From the NCBI GenBank assembly GCA_027924645.1, contig BSBN01001017.1, positions 7,590,501-7,654,500 of the forward strand: a stretch of 64,000 bases of DNA, read 5' to 3'. Every line of letters starts with the position of its first letter. The stretch's first letter is position 1. This document shows, piece after piece, positions 37,523-49,515 of this stretch. Under the pieces are notes generated by a model. That model saw only the letters and a list, made by a program, of their open reading frames with translations. It did not search any database and was not told the DNA's origin. The position numbers and the translations under genes were made by a program. This DNA is from Cunninghamia lanceolata (Eukaryota > Streptophyta > Pinopsida > Cupressales > Cupressaceae).

Positions 37523-40500
37523 ATTATTGTCTCAAGTGTCCCCATAGCAGTGTTGAAGACACTATCCATGCCGATCTCAATCCATTTGAGTTTTGTTGTG
37601 CTTTTCAAGCCAAATATCAAAGTCCTAACTATATTCCTATCAACACTGAAGCTTATCCATCTTCATCCTATGTTGACCCATCAGCCTTACTCAAGCCATC
37701 ATCTAGCAAAGCCACTTCAAATATCCATATCAAGTACACTAAACATAATCCGAGTGAGTACACATTGCAAGAATCTTGATGTGTTGGAACTCTTCCCTTA
37801 TCTCCCAAATCTCATGGTAAATGTTCTACATCCAAGGCATCTTCATCCGTAGCCATTATAAAAGCTCCACCAATAGTATTCATCAAAGGTGGATTCCTTG
37901 ATGATAAAGACATTAATGACATTAATTCTTGGATATTCTATGACAAGAACGACCAAGTACAACTTGAAGTGGAGAGATATAACAATGGGTTCCATATCAT
38001 TAAGAACATGGGTTACAAAGGACATGGTGGATTGGGATCATAGGAACAAGGACCTATCGAACCCATTGTTGTGTCTAAGAAGTTTAATAAGCAAGGCCTT
38101 GGCTATCAGCCAGAGGTACTACCTTCCAAAGACATCAAGTGTATTTCTGATACGGAAGCTAGACCTTCTTCGGTAAGAGAGACTTCCAATTCAGATACCA
38201 TCGATGAATCCTCCCTTCATATCATCGACCTTTTTCAAGAAACCTCCATATTCATGATCTCTACCATCTCATCTAGCCAAAACCCTTCATCCATTACCAT
38301 TTCACTCGTATATCCTAACCTCATCGATTGGGACCAACAAGGGGCGTCGATATTAGACACAGTTGAAAATGATGAAGCTATTACATAATTTATGGGTTTA
38401 CGACAAGGCATTCCATTAGATGATCACAAAGCAGGCTTCATGATGGACCTCCCTAAACTAGCATACTTTAGCGAAAGCATCAAATCTTTCAGTCACAAAA
38501 GTGAAATAAATAGATTAAAAAAAGATAGGTCACTAGGTGAAAATTGAAAGGTGCCTCTTGACCATGAAAAATAAATAATAAAGGACATATCCAAGGGTGA
38601 AAACCTCCCTGAGGTGCCTAAGGATGGGGGATTTGATCTTCCTGTCACCATTGACTATCATGAAAAATCAACAGTGCTAGTTGAGAAATCTCAAGAAATG
38701 AACTTAGGCATAGAGCAGAATTTGAAGATCACATTTTTGGCAACATCACTATCAGAGCAGGAAAGAAGAAATTTCACAACATTCTTCATAAAAAGAGCTA
38801 TTAATTTTATATGGACTTATGTCGACATGCCTAATCTAGATTCATCACTTGTGGTACATCACCTAGCAGTATCTCCTAATGCAAAACTGGTCAAACAAAA
38901 GCTGCACAAAATGCACCCACAAATAGCTCTTTTGGTTAAGGCAAAGATTCAAAAACTGTTAGAAGCAAAGTTCATAAAGGCTATTGATTATCTAGAATGG
39001 GTTACAAACTTGGTACCTATGGAAAAACCTAATGGATGAGTTCCCTATTGCACATATTTCAGAGATCTCAACAAAATGCCCTAAAGATGACTTCCCACTA
39101 CCAAGCATAGATAACATTGTAGATCTCATAGCTAGACATGAAATGCTATTCTTGATGGATGGATTCTCAGGATATAACCAAATCAGAATAGCAAAGGAAG
39201 ATCAAGATAAAACATCATTCATTTGTCCATGGGGTACATACTATTGGGTTATAATACCTTTTGGTCTCAAGAACACTGGAGCCACTTATCAACGAGCCAT
39301 GACAGTCATTTTCCATGACCTTTTCCACACTGTCATGGAAGACTATGTTGATGATATTCTAGGAAATCCAAAATAAGAGAAGGACATCTACAGGTACTAG
39401 TACAAATCTTTGATGGACTCGAAAAGTATCAAGTTAGGATAAACCCAAAGAAATGTGTATTTGATGTAACATCTGGAAAATTGTTGGGATACATAGTGTC
39501 TCAATGAGGCATAGAAGTGGACCCTGACAAAGTAAAATCCATCATGGAAATGCCTCCATCATCAAATCTAAAGCAACTTTGTAGTCTACAAGGAAGGTTA
39601 CAATCCATTCACAAGTTTATCTCACAATTAGCAGACAAGTGTCATCCTTTTCAACATCTCCTTCGGAAGGGTGAACCTTTTAAGTGGGATGAAAAATGTC
39701 AACAGACCTTTAATAAAATCAAGGAATATCTAGAAACACCTCCTGTGTTAGTACCTCCTGTATTGGATCGACCACTATTACTCTACATGTCTTCAACAAC
39801 AGAAGCATTGGGTGCCCTTCTAGCTTAGCATGATGATTCAGGAAAAGAACAAGCCATTTACTACATCAGCAGAACTCTTGTGGGATATGAACTTAACTAT
39901 TCATCTATGGAAAAAACATGTTTAGCATTGGTGTTTGCTTCCCAAAAGTTGCGATATTACATGCTAAACCAAACAACAAAGCTCATATCTAACTTTGATC
40001 CACTCAAATATCTTCTCTCCAAAGCAATCCCTACGGGAAGACTAGCCAAATGGGTTATGATCGTAAGTGAATTTGACATACAATATGTGGATCAAAAGGC
40101 CATAAAAGGACAAGCCATTGCTAATCAGTTAGCCGCAGCACCTGTCACAGATATTCATCAAATACATCCAGAGTTCCCTAATGAAGAATTGTTCAATCTA
40201 ACTTCTCCAACATTGCGGCAACTATACTTTGATGGATCTTACACACAACATGGATCAAGAGTAGGGATATTGTTTGTCACTCCTCAAAGAGATTGCATCC
40301 CAAAGTCATACAAGATTTCATTTCCATGTACCAACAACATAGCAGAATATGAACACTTAATCACAATATTATGCATGGTAGTGCAATGGGCTATTAAACA
40401 ACTACAGGTCTTTGGTGATTCCCAATTAGTCATCAAACAGATCTTAGACAAGTATCAAACAAAAGATGAGAAGCCCCTTCCATATAAGGTAATGTTGACG

Positions 40501-41931
40501 ATTTCAAGAAATACTTTGACATTATCACCTTTGACCAGATTCCAAGGATACAAAACAAAACAACAGATACTATGGCTATGATAGGATCTCTTCTAGACAT
40601 GCCTTCCAATGCACATAAGTGTGAGTTTATGGTTGAACAACTTTTGATCCCAACATTTGAAGTTTCATAGTCTTAGCTTATATATGAGATTGTTGGTCCC
40701 AATTCACCTTGGTATGAGGACATATACGAGTATCTCTACAATCAAACCCTACCATTCCAACTATCTAATATCCAATGAAAAACCTTTATCCTAGGAGACA
40801 CCCTATATAGCCGGAGTGCTGATGGTATCCTTCTTAGATGTCTTGATTCCGAGGAAGCAAAGGTTGCCTTACATGAGGTACACAAAGGTGTCTGTGGATC
40901 ACATCCCGCTGGCCCTAGTCTTGTTAAGAAACTTTTATGAGCTAGATACTATTGGCCAACTATGGGGAAAGATGCACAATAGTTTGCAAAGGGATGTCTA
41001 CAATGTTAGAAACATGGAGATCTAATACATCCACTAGCACATGAACTTCAGCCTATCACTACTCCTTGGCCATTCTCGCAATGGGGACTTGATCTCATAG
41101 GTAAAATCCATCCTACCTCATCAAATGGTCATAATTTCATCATCACCACCACTGAGTATTTCACAAAGTGGGTGGAAGCAATACCAATGACCTACATCAA
41201 TGGCAAGCAAATATCCAAGTTTATCTTACATTATATCATTTGTCAATATGGAGTTTCTCACTGATAATGGTCATCCTTTCAAGAACCAAGAGGTTAGAGA
41301 TCTTTGCAACAAGTTTCATATCCAACATAGGTTCTCTACACCTTACTATCCTCAAAGTATCAGCCAAACTAAGGCTTCTAACAAAACAATCATCAAAATC
41401 CTTAAAAAGATAGTCAATGAAGCTGGTCATGATTGGCATTTACAACTTAATCCTGCACTATGGGCTTATAGAACAAGTGTTAGAACTCCCACTGGTGCTA
41501 CACCTTATGCCCTTGTGTATGGCATTGAAGCTATTTTACCTATTGAGGTTGAGATTCCCTCACTGCAAGTATCTCTATAGCATACTATCTCAGATGAAGA
41601 ATATAGAGTGTCCAGACTCCATGATCTTGAGCTATTAGATGAATGACATCTTACAACACTCAACCATCTGCAAGTTTACCAAAATCAGCTACGCCACAGC
41701 TACACAAAAAATATTAGAGAACGAAGGTTTCAATTTGGAGATCTTGTCCTTAAAGAGAATCAAAGGAATCAACAACATCGTGAGAAATAGGGCAAGTTTG
41801 AACCTAATTGGCTTGGTCCTTTTTTCATCACACCAATCTATGGATCAGGTGCATACACTCTCTCAACACCTGGAGGTATTCCCTTAGATGAACTAGTCAA
41901 CAAGATTCATCTAAAGAAGTTCTACCCATGA
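37523..41931 (+). pseudogene. Gypsy pol G2 pseudogene (RT, two RNase H domains, integrase)
   Basis: It opens at the end of a protease (YCLKCPHSSVEDTIH aligns with G1 HQCIKFPHNRKQVTI). Then come a G-patch (NMGYKGHGGLG) near 38010, RT (DGFSGYNQIRIAKED, YVDDILG near 39345), RNase H (YYISRTLVGYELNYS) and a second, archaeal-type RNase H (LYFDGSY then NNIAEYEHLI and FGDSQLVIKQI) at about 40220-40445. The integrase has LDLIGKI and LTDNGHPF, but the expected catalytic Glu is Lys (QTKASNKTI, codon 41371-41373). A base is missing near 39080, another frameshift lies near 39370, and several occur around the integrase. Probably the 3' part of the element whose 5' part is G0. Confidence 0.85.
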
Positions 41932-44497
41932 GTCTCAGCATATTCCAAAAAAGAAATCCATCCAATAGTAAAAACCACTCTGTGGTGCTTTGGATGACAA
42001 AAAACTAGTACAAGATAAATAATTCACCCTCTAGTGAAAACCTGGTAAACAGGCGCCTTGGAAAAGTACCATAGTGAAAACCTGGCAAACAGGCACTATG
42101 TGTAGAGACTGACCTCCATCATTTACTTCATTTATTTGATCACAGCTTTCCACAACATCATAATCTACTATCTTGCCTCCATAATCCATATCATAATCTA
42201 CCATCGTTCCTATCCATCCATAATAAAAGCCTTTCCTCTCTTACCTCTGCCATTTTAGTTGTCGTAGCTTGGACTTTGTTGGGGTTAAGATATCATTTGG
42301 CACTTTAGCATACTATCCACATAAACATATCCATTGTAGCATCTCCCTAACAAACTTCATCCCACACTGGGGGCACTCGTTGAGCTTTATTTGGAAGTGG
42401 ATATCCATAGCTCTAGCTCATATCATTTCAACCAAAACCAAAGCACAGCAACCATCCAAACCAAAACCCAAAACATAGAAAACAACCAAAAACATCCAAA
42501 CATTGCAAAAATCCAAAAAAAATAAAACATCACAAAATCCAAGCAATAAAGTTGATCCTTTGATATCAACCATCAACACAATAAACAAGAACTACATCAC
42601 ACCTCTATCGTTCAAATCCTTGATCTCGTGGATACAATCTATTTTGGCAATTTGAGATGCAAAGGAAGCACTCTAATTCAAGCATAGATGATAGCTGCTT
42701 TCTCATCATCCATCTTTCATCTTTCTTTTGATTATCCTCCAATCTTTCATCTCACTTTCTTCTATCTTTCATCACTTATATCATCAATAAGCCTAGAACT
42801 ACATATTTATCATGTCTCATCACTATTGTAATGTGCTTTGATCCTGTGGATACAGGGTATGTAGGTAGTCTGGAATATGAAGGAAGTATCCAGTATGCAA
42901 GCATAGACAATCCACCCCATCTTCATCTTCTTTCATCTTCCATCTTCTCTTTGACTAGCTCAAGAAAGAAGCAGACTATACACATCAATGAAAGCTCAAG
43001 CACTTTAACACATGGATAAACTAGAAGCTACTTGTCCGCATGCCTTAAGCCAACATTTGTTATAGCATTTGTCAACATCTTTAGCCTTTAACTGGATACA
43101 ACTTTCCTCTCAACAAGGTGCTAGCTTAGTCCATCCAAGAGCACTTAAATTTGGCAAGAGAACATGATGACAATATCTTTTCTCTTATGTTTTGATTTAT
43201 CTTTTGTCCCTTTCTTATGCCTAATCAAGACTGCCTTGATCTATCTATATCTTGGTACATTGCAATGAAGTACGGAATGGAGCATGGTCATATTATTTTC
43301 ATATGCTATGTCTATGGGCTGATCTTATTCTCTTCTTATGCATATTGGTATCTTGTACGTGTTGGGATTAGAATCTTTCATATCAATATCTTTTAAATCT
43401 AAGAAGCTAAATAGTCTCTTATGTAGTGAGACTATTCTATGCTAAGACTATTTCCATACATATAACCAGTAAGGTGTCCTTATGTGTAGTGGAAATAAGC
43501 TCAAACCTTTGCTTGTAGTGTCAAAGTCCATCTAGGAACACTAGCTTCTATTCATATCTTGTGTATGTTGGTTCAACATCTTGACTTCATACATTTAGAC
43601 AAGATTGTAGTATGCTAGTTATGCATTGGATACCTCGACACCTTGGTCTTTTATACCCTGGTGCATAACATCCATATGCTATATCAAACATAAGGATTGC
43701 ATTTCTTTTTTTTTGAGAAATTACTTTAAAAGCTGTCATATCATTTATCCATTTCATCATCATCCTATATAGTCCTCAACCAAGATCAATCATCTTCCCT
43801 TCATCGTCCACCCTCATTTCTCTTTCTTCATTTCCCTTGTCCTCATCCTGAAAAACAAGTGTGTTAGGCATACATAGGTCCATATCATTATCATTATGTT
43901 CATCTATATATTTGTATTATCATAACCTCATTGTTATCCATTACCAGTGTGAATATCACTAGCATAATACATTTACATTATTACCATTGGCATATTCCTA
44001 TCATTTGCATATATATCCATATAAATAATGAAAATACAAAAATGCATAACAACATAGCATATATGCATCCATCATCATTATAGCATCACATAGATAACCA
44101 AAATCACCATCATATATATATATAGCATCGCATGAGTCAATATACAAGTGTCTACATGTACAAAATGGGCTATCCATGAGCCATCAAAACTGTATGTACA
44201 ATCGGCTCATAGGCCTCATCATGATACAAAAGATACATAAATAAGGCAACCCTAGTGACTACTGGTAGTTCCCTCACCCTGTCTATCACCACTGGGTCTT
44301 GTACCTAGTCTACCATCTCTAGGAGGCCCCATCACTAAAGCTATAGACCTCAATCCTCCTGTGCTCTGTGAACTCGAAGCCCCTGACCTACTCCTGAAGC
44401 TAGGCTACCTTTGACACCTTAAGCACTACCACACTCCAGAGCTCTAGATTTCTACAAGGCAACAAGCACAAATGAGCCTATTTGCCCTTGAGGGACC

Positions 44498-44505
44498 TAT
44501 TTATA
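44498..44505 (-). promoter_or_regulatory. Candidate antisense TATA box in E1 3' region
   Basis: The reverse strand reads TATAAATA, flanked by aaagggg and ggtccc. Downstream on that strand a frame reads GASSSQSTGGLRSIALVMGP and on for about 45 codons to a stop near 44255. Some Tat-lineage elements carry an antisense gene in this position; here it is only a candidate. Confidence 0.35.
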
Positions 44506-44764
44506 CCCCTTTCCAAACCCTAATTCTTCTTTACTAAATCTTATTTTCTTCTAAACCATCCCATTTATCCCTCCCAACCCCATTTTCTTCCTGTCAACCT
44601 TGTTTCTAGCCTTTCATCTTATCGTGAGCCAACCCAGCCCTTCTTGGTTAGCCTGGCTTACCTCTCAAGGGGGCATCACCTGCCAGTTACACTGGGGTAT
44701 AACCTTGTTTATCAAGTAAATCATCATATCTTCTTTGACACAATGTTCTAACGAACATTGTATT

Positions 44765-44778
44765 GAAGAGGGGCAAAA
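44765..44778 (+). other. Polypurine tract of E1
   Basis: gaagaggggcaaaa lies directly before the 3' LTR start tgtagacaccc. Confidence 0.85.
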
Positions 44779-45671
44779 TGTAGACACCCAAAATTGACCT
44801 AGTTATTATTAGTATCAAAATATCACATTAGCTATCATCTACATTTGTCTAACACACTTGAGCAATTTCCCTATTTTCTCTAAATCACCTATTTCTTCTA
44901 TTAATTAAATAAATTCATATTTATTTAATTAATTCATTATCTATTTCTCCTATTTCCTCTAATCTATAATTAAATAATCTTTAATTATTTAATTATCTCT
45001 ATTTCTATCTATTTTAATTAAATAAATCTTATTTATTTAATTAAAATCCCTTCATAAGCCCACTTTCCAACTAATTAAATAAATTTTATTTATTTAATTA
45101 ATTCTTCTTATCACTTATCTTTATCTTTTATCATGAGCTAACATGTGTGTATCTTTTATTTAAAAACATGTGTGGTACTACATCTTTTATTTAATATCTT
45201 TCACATGTAGTACTTTTTATGTACACAGTCACACATGAGCCTTAACTTCCCTCCACTTGTCATCTACACATTCACCTATGATTATCAATTCATCCCAACC
45301 CTTCACATAGCCACCAAATCTCCACCATTGATTGATTTTGGTTGAGGTCTATATAAACACCCTCTCATTCCATACTAGATCTATCCAGCATTTTCATATA
45401 GTGTCTACATTATCATCTTGAGCATATTGAGCATTTTAGCATCCATCTAGCATATTATCATTATCATCCATCCATCATGGCAGCTTTGATCTTCATAATT
45501 GCTCATTGTTGAGAAGCAATCCACATCATAAACAAGGAATCATACAATCTAGGTGATCTTGTTCTTGAATTGCATGCTTTTGGTTTCACTTGAGTTCAAT
45601 TCTTTGATGGTGGTAGGATTAGGTTTTCAATTATATGCTTGATCTTATTAACCTAATTTTTACCTATCACA
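44779..45671 (+). repeat. 3' LTR of E1, 893 bp
   Basis: Same length as the 5' LTR, with about 18 differences in the first 620 bases by eye. The four AT inverted repeats are conserved. It begins with the intact TG. Confidence 0.93.
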
Positions 45672-45676
45672 GTGTC

Positions 45677-47865
45677 GGTGAGGGTTTAACTTGAGAATCA
45701 TCAGTAGGTGCCTCTTTCTCCTCAGACACTTTGCCATTTGTACCTATCTCTTCACCCAAGGCTATTTTCAAAATAGATGATTTATTAGTAACATCATTTT
45801 CTTCATTGACACTTACAGTGGGAAGATTGTGTTGCTTCAGAGCTTTCAAGACAATCTCTTCTATTTATTTCACCACTTTATCAATTTCACCCATCATTAA
45901 CAAATTCATCCTTATTTTAGTTTTGAATTGATCCTTGGTCTCCTTGGAGATCAGGTCTTCTTCTTTTGGAGTGATTTTAGGAGATAATATAGTCACCACA
46001 TGTTTTTCAGCTCAATATACTTAGCTCTAGTAGTCTCCTTTCTAAAGCTTAGAATATTTTCTAGGATTTTCAGAAGTTTAGAGATGATCTTAATGAGGGC
46101 TCTGTTGAAAATGTTTAGATATCTCACAGTGGCTTCTTCCAAACCCCTTTTATCAGCATCACTATATTCATCATAGTACTCAACCATGGGTTTTAAATTC
46201 CCATCTCTGGTGATAGATTTTATTACATCTGCAAGTGGTGGAGGCTTTTCCTTTTTCTATCTTTTGCTGGATTTGTCCTTTCAAGAGGGCTTTTCTTTAC
46301 TACTTCTGAAGACCTTGATAGCCTCAGCTTTCATCTTCTTGACTTATTCATCTGACTCTATTTCTTCATCATCCCTTTCACTTACACTAACATAGAGTCT
46401 TCTTCCCTTCATCTTCTTCCTCTTCATGTCTTTGACAAGGAATTCTTTTGATGTTTTCTCTAGGTTTATTGAAGCTATGGTGCCAGAGGAGGTGGTAGAG
46501 CTCTTGGTTATCCTTTGAACCTTTTCAGACTTATCTTGTTTCACCTGTGATTCTTCCGGAACCTGCATCGGTTCACTCTTTTGCTTTTCTTTTGCTGCTT
46601 TCTCTACTTTTTCCCTTACTTGTTTGAGTTGTTCTTTGGTGATGACATACCTTGTAGTGACTTCTTCCACCTCTTTCCTCACTTTTGTGGAGGATTCAAG
46701 TTTCTTGTGTTCAACATATAGTTTCATAGATATTTCTTCATATGTACTGAATCTTTCTTCCCTTGTATCCTTAGGTTTACTTAGCATATGTTGGGCATAG
46801 TTGTCCAGCATCTTACCATTCACTTCATATCCCATGGGCATGATCTAGACTATTCTGGGATCAACAGTCTCCATTAGACATTAGTCCTTGGTAACCATGA
46901 AACAAATACTGTCTTTATATTTCTCAACAATTCCACTGGGAATTCTTTCCCTAGACTGCATCAAGCTTGGAAAGTTTTTGAAGAATCCCCATAGATCTTC
47001 CTTTTGATCATTTTGACCACCTAGGTTGCTAAGACATTGTCTTATTTGAGTAGCTACTGGGTGATTTCTTAACCAGATTAAACTCTTGTGATTAGGAAAT
47101 TCATTCAAAAAGTAAAAGAATAAGTAGATAATGAGCATGCCAAATTTGAAAGGATAACTCTTACTTTCCTTGATTTTCTTCAGATTATCCATTATCTAAA
47201 CCCTTAATAGTTTGTACAAGTCATAATCAATATTTTCCTTAATCATCTAATATGCAGTGCAAATTGTCATACCTGAGACAAAGTTTTGTCTATTGGAGAA
47301 GTAGATATGATACCCTATGACCATTAAAGAAAATTTTATAGTGGGATCGATGATATCATTTATTGTCATTCCCCCTTTATCGAACTGGGCTTTGGTAGCT
47401 TCTGTGACTACTTAATTTTTAAATGCTTTTAGTAATGGTATACCTCCAGTAGAATTTAATCCGGTAACTACTTGGATTGCATCTTTAGTTATCTTGAAGG
47501 GTTGCTCCTTTCCCAACCACATAAATTTGTCATGGATTCTTCTCAGTATGTAATGCACCCATTCATCTTCAGCAAATGTGGGGAACTTAATGTATTAGAT
47601 GAATTTTTTTCTTTCAGAATTATGTACTCTTCCTTCAAGTTAAACTGATCATTACTCAAGTGATTTTGAAAAAGATCTATAAAACTAGTTCTTCTGAGCT
47701 CCTCTAGGGCAACATGAATGTATGCCCTAACATCTTCAACATATAAAACTCCATGTGGTATACTTGAGAATGCACCCATTTGATCAACTTCAGTTGCTTT
47801 TGAGGGTGTTTCTTGAATTTGGGTCGAGGGCATTTGGTAATATCTACAATTTGTGGAGTCGTCAT
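45677..47865 (-). pseudogene. E2 ORF2 pseudogene, main part
   Basis: The ATG at 47865 begins MTTPQIVDITKCPRPKFKKH, matching E4 ORF2 (MATPMVVKITDRPRPKFKKY). Further matches are GAFSSIPHGVLYVEDVRAYI, the segment ending YKDSICFMV, MPMGYEVNGKMLDNYAQHML, a Lys/Glu-rich coiled-coil-like stretch near 46560-46720, and MVEYYDEYSDADKRGLEEAT. Frame changes occur near 47800, 47200 and 45990. It is split by E1 at 45676, with the C-terminus at 21693-22966. I do not recognise the domain. Confidence 0.7.
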
Positions 47866-48297
47866 AGCAAAGATTCAATAGATTTACAATAAGGGTTTCT
47901 ACGGTAAATACCTTGAAATGCCAAATTTGGGTTTCCTTCACCTAAATCGATTAGAGCTTTGAATCTTTGTTGTGCCTTGAATTCTTGCTTCAATCTCTCT
48001 CTAAAAACTTTGAATGCAAAGTGAAATAGAGGCCAAATGACTTGCCTGTTATCCTTCGTGCTTGACATAACTATCATAAATGCTAGTTTACAAAAGCTTC
48101 TTGACTTTCCTCTAATGGATACAGTTGATTAAATTGTTCTGCAAAATGCCGCATCAACTTATTTCCTTCCAGTTTTCTTTTAGAGTATTTGTCTTGTCAA
48201 ATTCTACCAAGAATCTCTATGCTAAATTTCAACACCAATTGTCTGGCTAGGGAGTTTGGATTTTCAATACTGCTCCACCTGAGCCAGTGCTCACTAC

Positions 48298-49447
48298 TTA
48301 CTCTTCAAAGAAGACATCCGCATCAGATGTTAGTGTGGGTCTATCCTCAATTAAAATTACTTCATTATTAATCCAAATCTTGTTCATTTCTTCCTCTGTT
48401 TCAATCGGATCAATTTTTTCTTTACCCTTCTCATTTCTCTGCTTAGTTTCACCTTTTTTAGAATAGTGATTTTTCTTCATATTCATGCTTTTGTAAAATC
48501 TTGCAATATGTCCAAATTTGCTGCAATTGAAGCACACTACATTCTTCTAACCTTGATTCCCTTTATTGATTGGATTTGTCCTGCATTGATTAGCTATATG
48601 TCCAAATCTATTGCATATAAAACATTTTCCATTAAATGATTAAATGTTTCTAATTTTTGAAAAATGTTTCTTACAAAACTTCTGCATTCATTTGATCTAG
48701 CATGCATTGCACCTAATAGAATTCTGACCCACTTTACTTCTACACTCAACTGCTCTATGACCAATTTGATTGCAATTGAAACACTGACAAGAAAATAATG
48801 GATCATTTTGATTCATTCTACTTCTACACTGAGTATCTCTATGACCATACTTATTGCATTTATAACAGTGACCATTGAAAGATGGGTACCTCTATGCATT
48901 TGGTTGTATTTGGTTGTCTCACTGAAGGTCTTCTTCTTTGATTTTTGATTAGATGGTTTCTACTTCTTCTTTCTTCATATCTGTCTTGTCCTAAATTTGA
49001 GCTCTCTCCTTTTTCAAATCCCAAGCCTTGCTTGTCATCAGGATATTTTTGACTGACCAATAACTTCTTAAGTTTTGCAGAGCTTATTTTAAACTTTTCT
49101 TCAAAGCTTTTGGCTTTTTCCAGATCTGCTTTTAGACTCACAATTTCTTTTTCAAGTTTGACATAGTCTTTTGATTTGGTCTTCACAATTGTATTTAGAT
49201 CTTCTATTTTTTCTCTTTCTACTTCCAAGAGATTTAGGGTTTCATTTGTTGATATTAATTGGTCGTTAACCTCTTTGTATTTGGCATTAAATTTCTTGAT
49301 TTGTCCTTTTAGCTTTGTGATGCATTCATCAGCTTCTTGCAAGTTATTCTTTAGATCCCTAATTTCTACCTCAGAATTTTCAAGATCCATAAGAGCTACT
49401 TCTACTTCACCATTGCTTTTATAATTCCCATATCTTCTTGTTGCCAT
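48298..49447 (-). pseudogene. E2 ORF1: coiled coil plus CCHC zinc-knuckle array
   Basis: The ATG at 49447 begins MATRRYGNYKSNGEVEVALM. About 160 residues of heptad-like sequence follow, ending FEEKFKISSAKLKKLLVSQK. Then come knuckles CYKCNKYGHRDTQC, CFNCNQIGHRAVEC, CFICNRFGHIANQC and a damaged last one, CFNCSKFGHIARFY, between about 48870 and 48490. A short insertion near 48905 and later changes shift the frame. The product would be a nucleic-acid-binding, Gag-like protein; self-assembly through the coiled coil is an inference. Confidence 0.75.
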
Positions 49448-49498
49448 GGTTGCACTATCCTAGATCTTCCTCAAACTGTTAGACTTCTTCCAAGGAAC

Positions 49499-49513
49499 CT
49501 TGCTTTGATTCCA
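49499..49513 (-). other. Degenerate primer-binding site of E2
   Basis: The reverse strand reads tggaatcaaagc, two changes from the Copia tggtatcagagc, next to the 5' LTR boundary at 49516. Confidence 0.75.
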
Positions 49514-49515
49514 AT

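Larger units (their letters stand above)
41932..44778 (+). other. E1 3' region, long and non-coding on the + strand
   Basis: No sense-strand gene is visible in 2.8 kb. 42025-42095 holds two copies of gtgaaaacctgg(t/c)aaacag. Two related blocks with gtggatac occur at about 42628 and 42847. An AT microsatellite lies near 44115. The reverse strand has a TATA-like word at 44505 with a short open frame downstream. Confidence 0.55.
22972..45671 (+). mobile_element. E1: Tat-like Ty3/Gypsy element with composite interior
   Basis: Two 893-bp LTRs (22972-23864 and 44779-45671) differ by about 3% by eye and end in ctatcaca. The flanks gtgcc (22967-22971) and gtgtc (45672-45676) match at four of five bases. 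A polypurine tract precedes the 3' LTR. The interior of 20.9 kb is too long for one element. It has a leader and gag G0, a second leader with gag-pol G1, a reverse-strand Gypsy piece E3, then pol G2 and a long 3' region. G2 has a second, archaeal-type RNase H after the usual one and G1 has a CEYHRGRGHTTNNC gag motif, both Tat-lineage traits. Confidence 0.88.

Noticed and set aside
34762..37527. Clean insertion of E3 into a Gypsy element
   Set aside because: Flanks aaaaa and attat differ, and coding on the two sides (RNase H, then protease end) is not continuous.
42269..43019. Short ORFs in the E1 3' region as host genes
   Set aside because: No recognisable motif, in an untranslated retrotransposon segment, and no longer than expected by chance.
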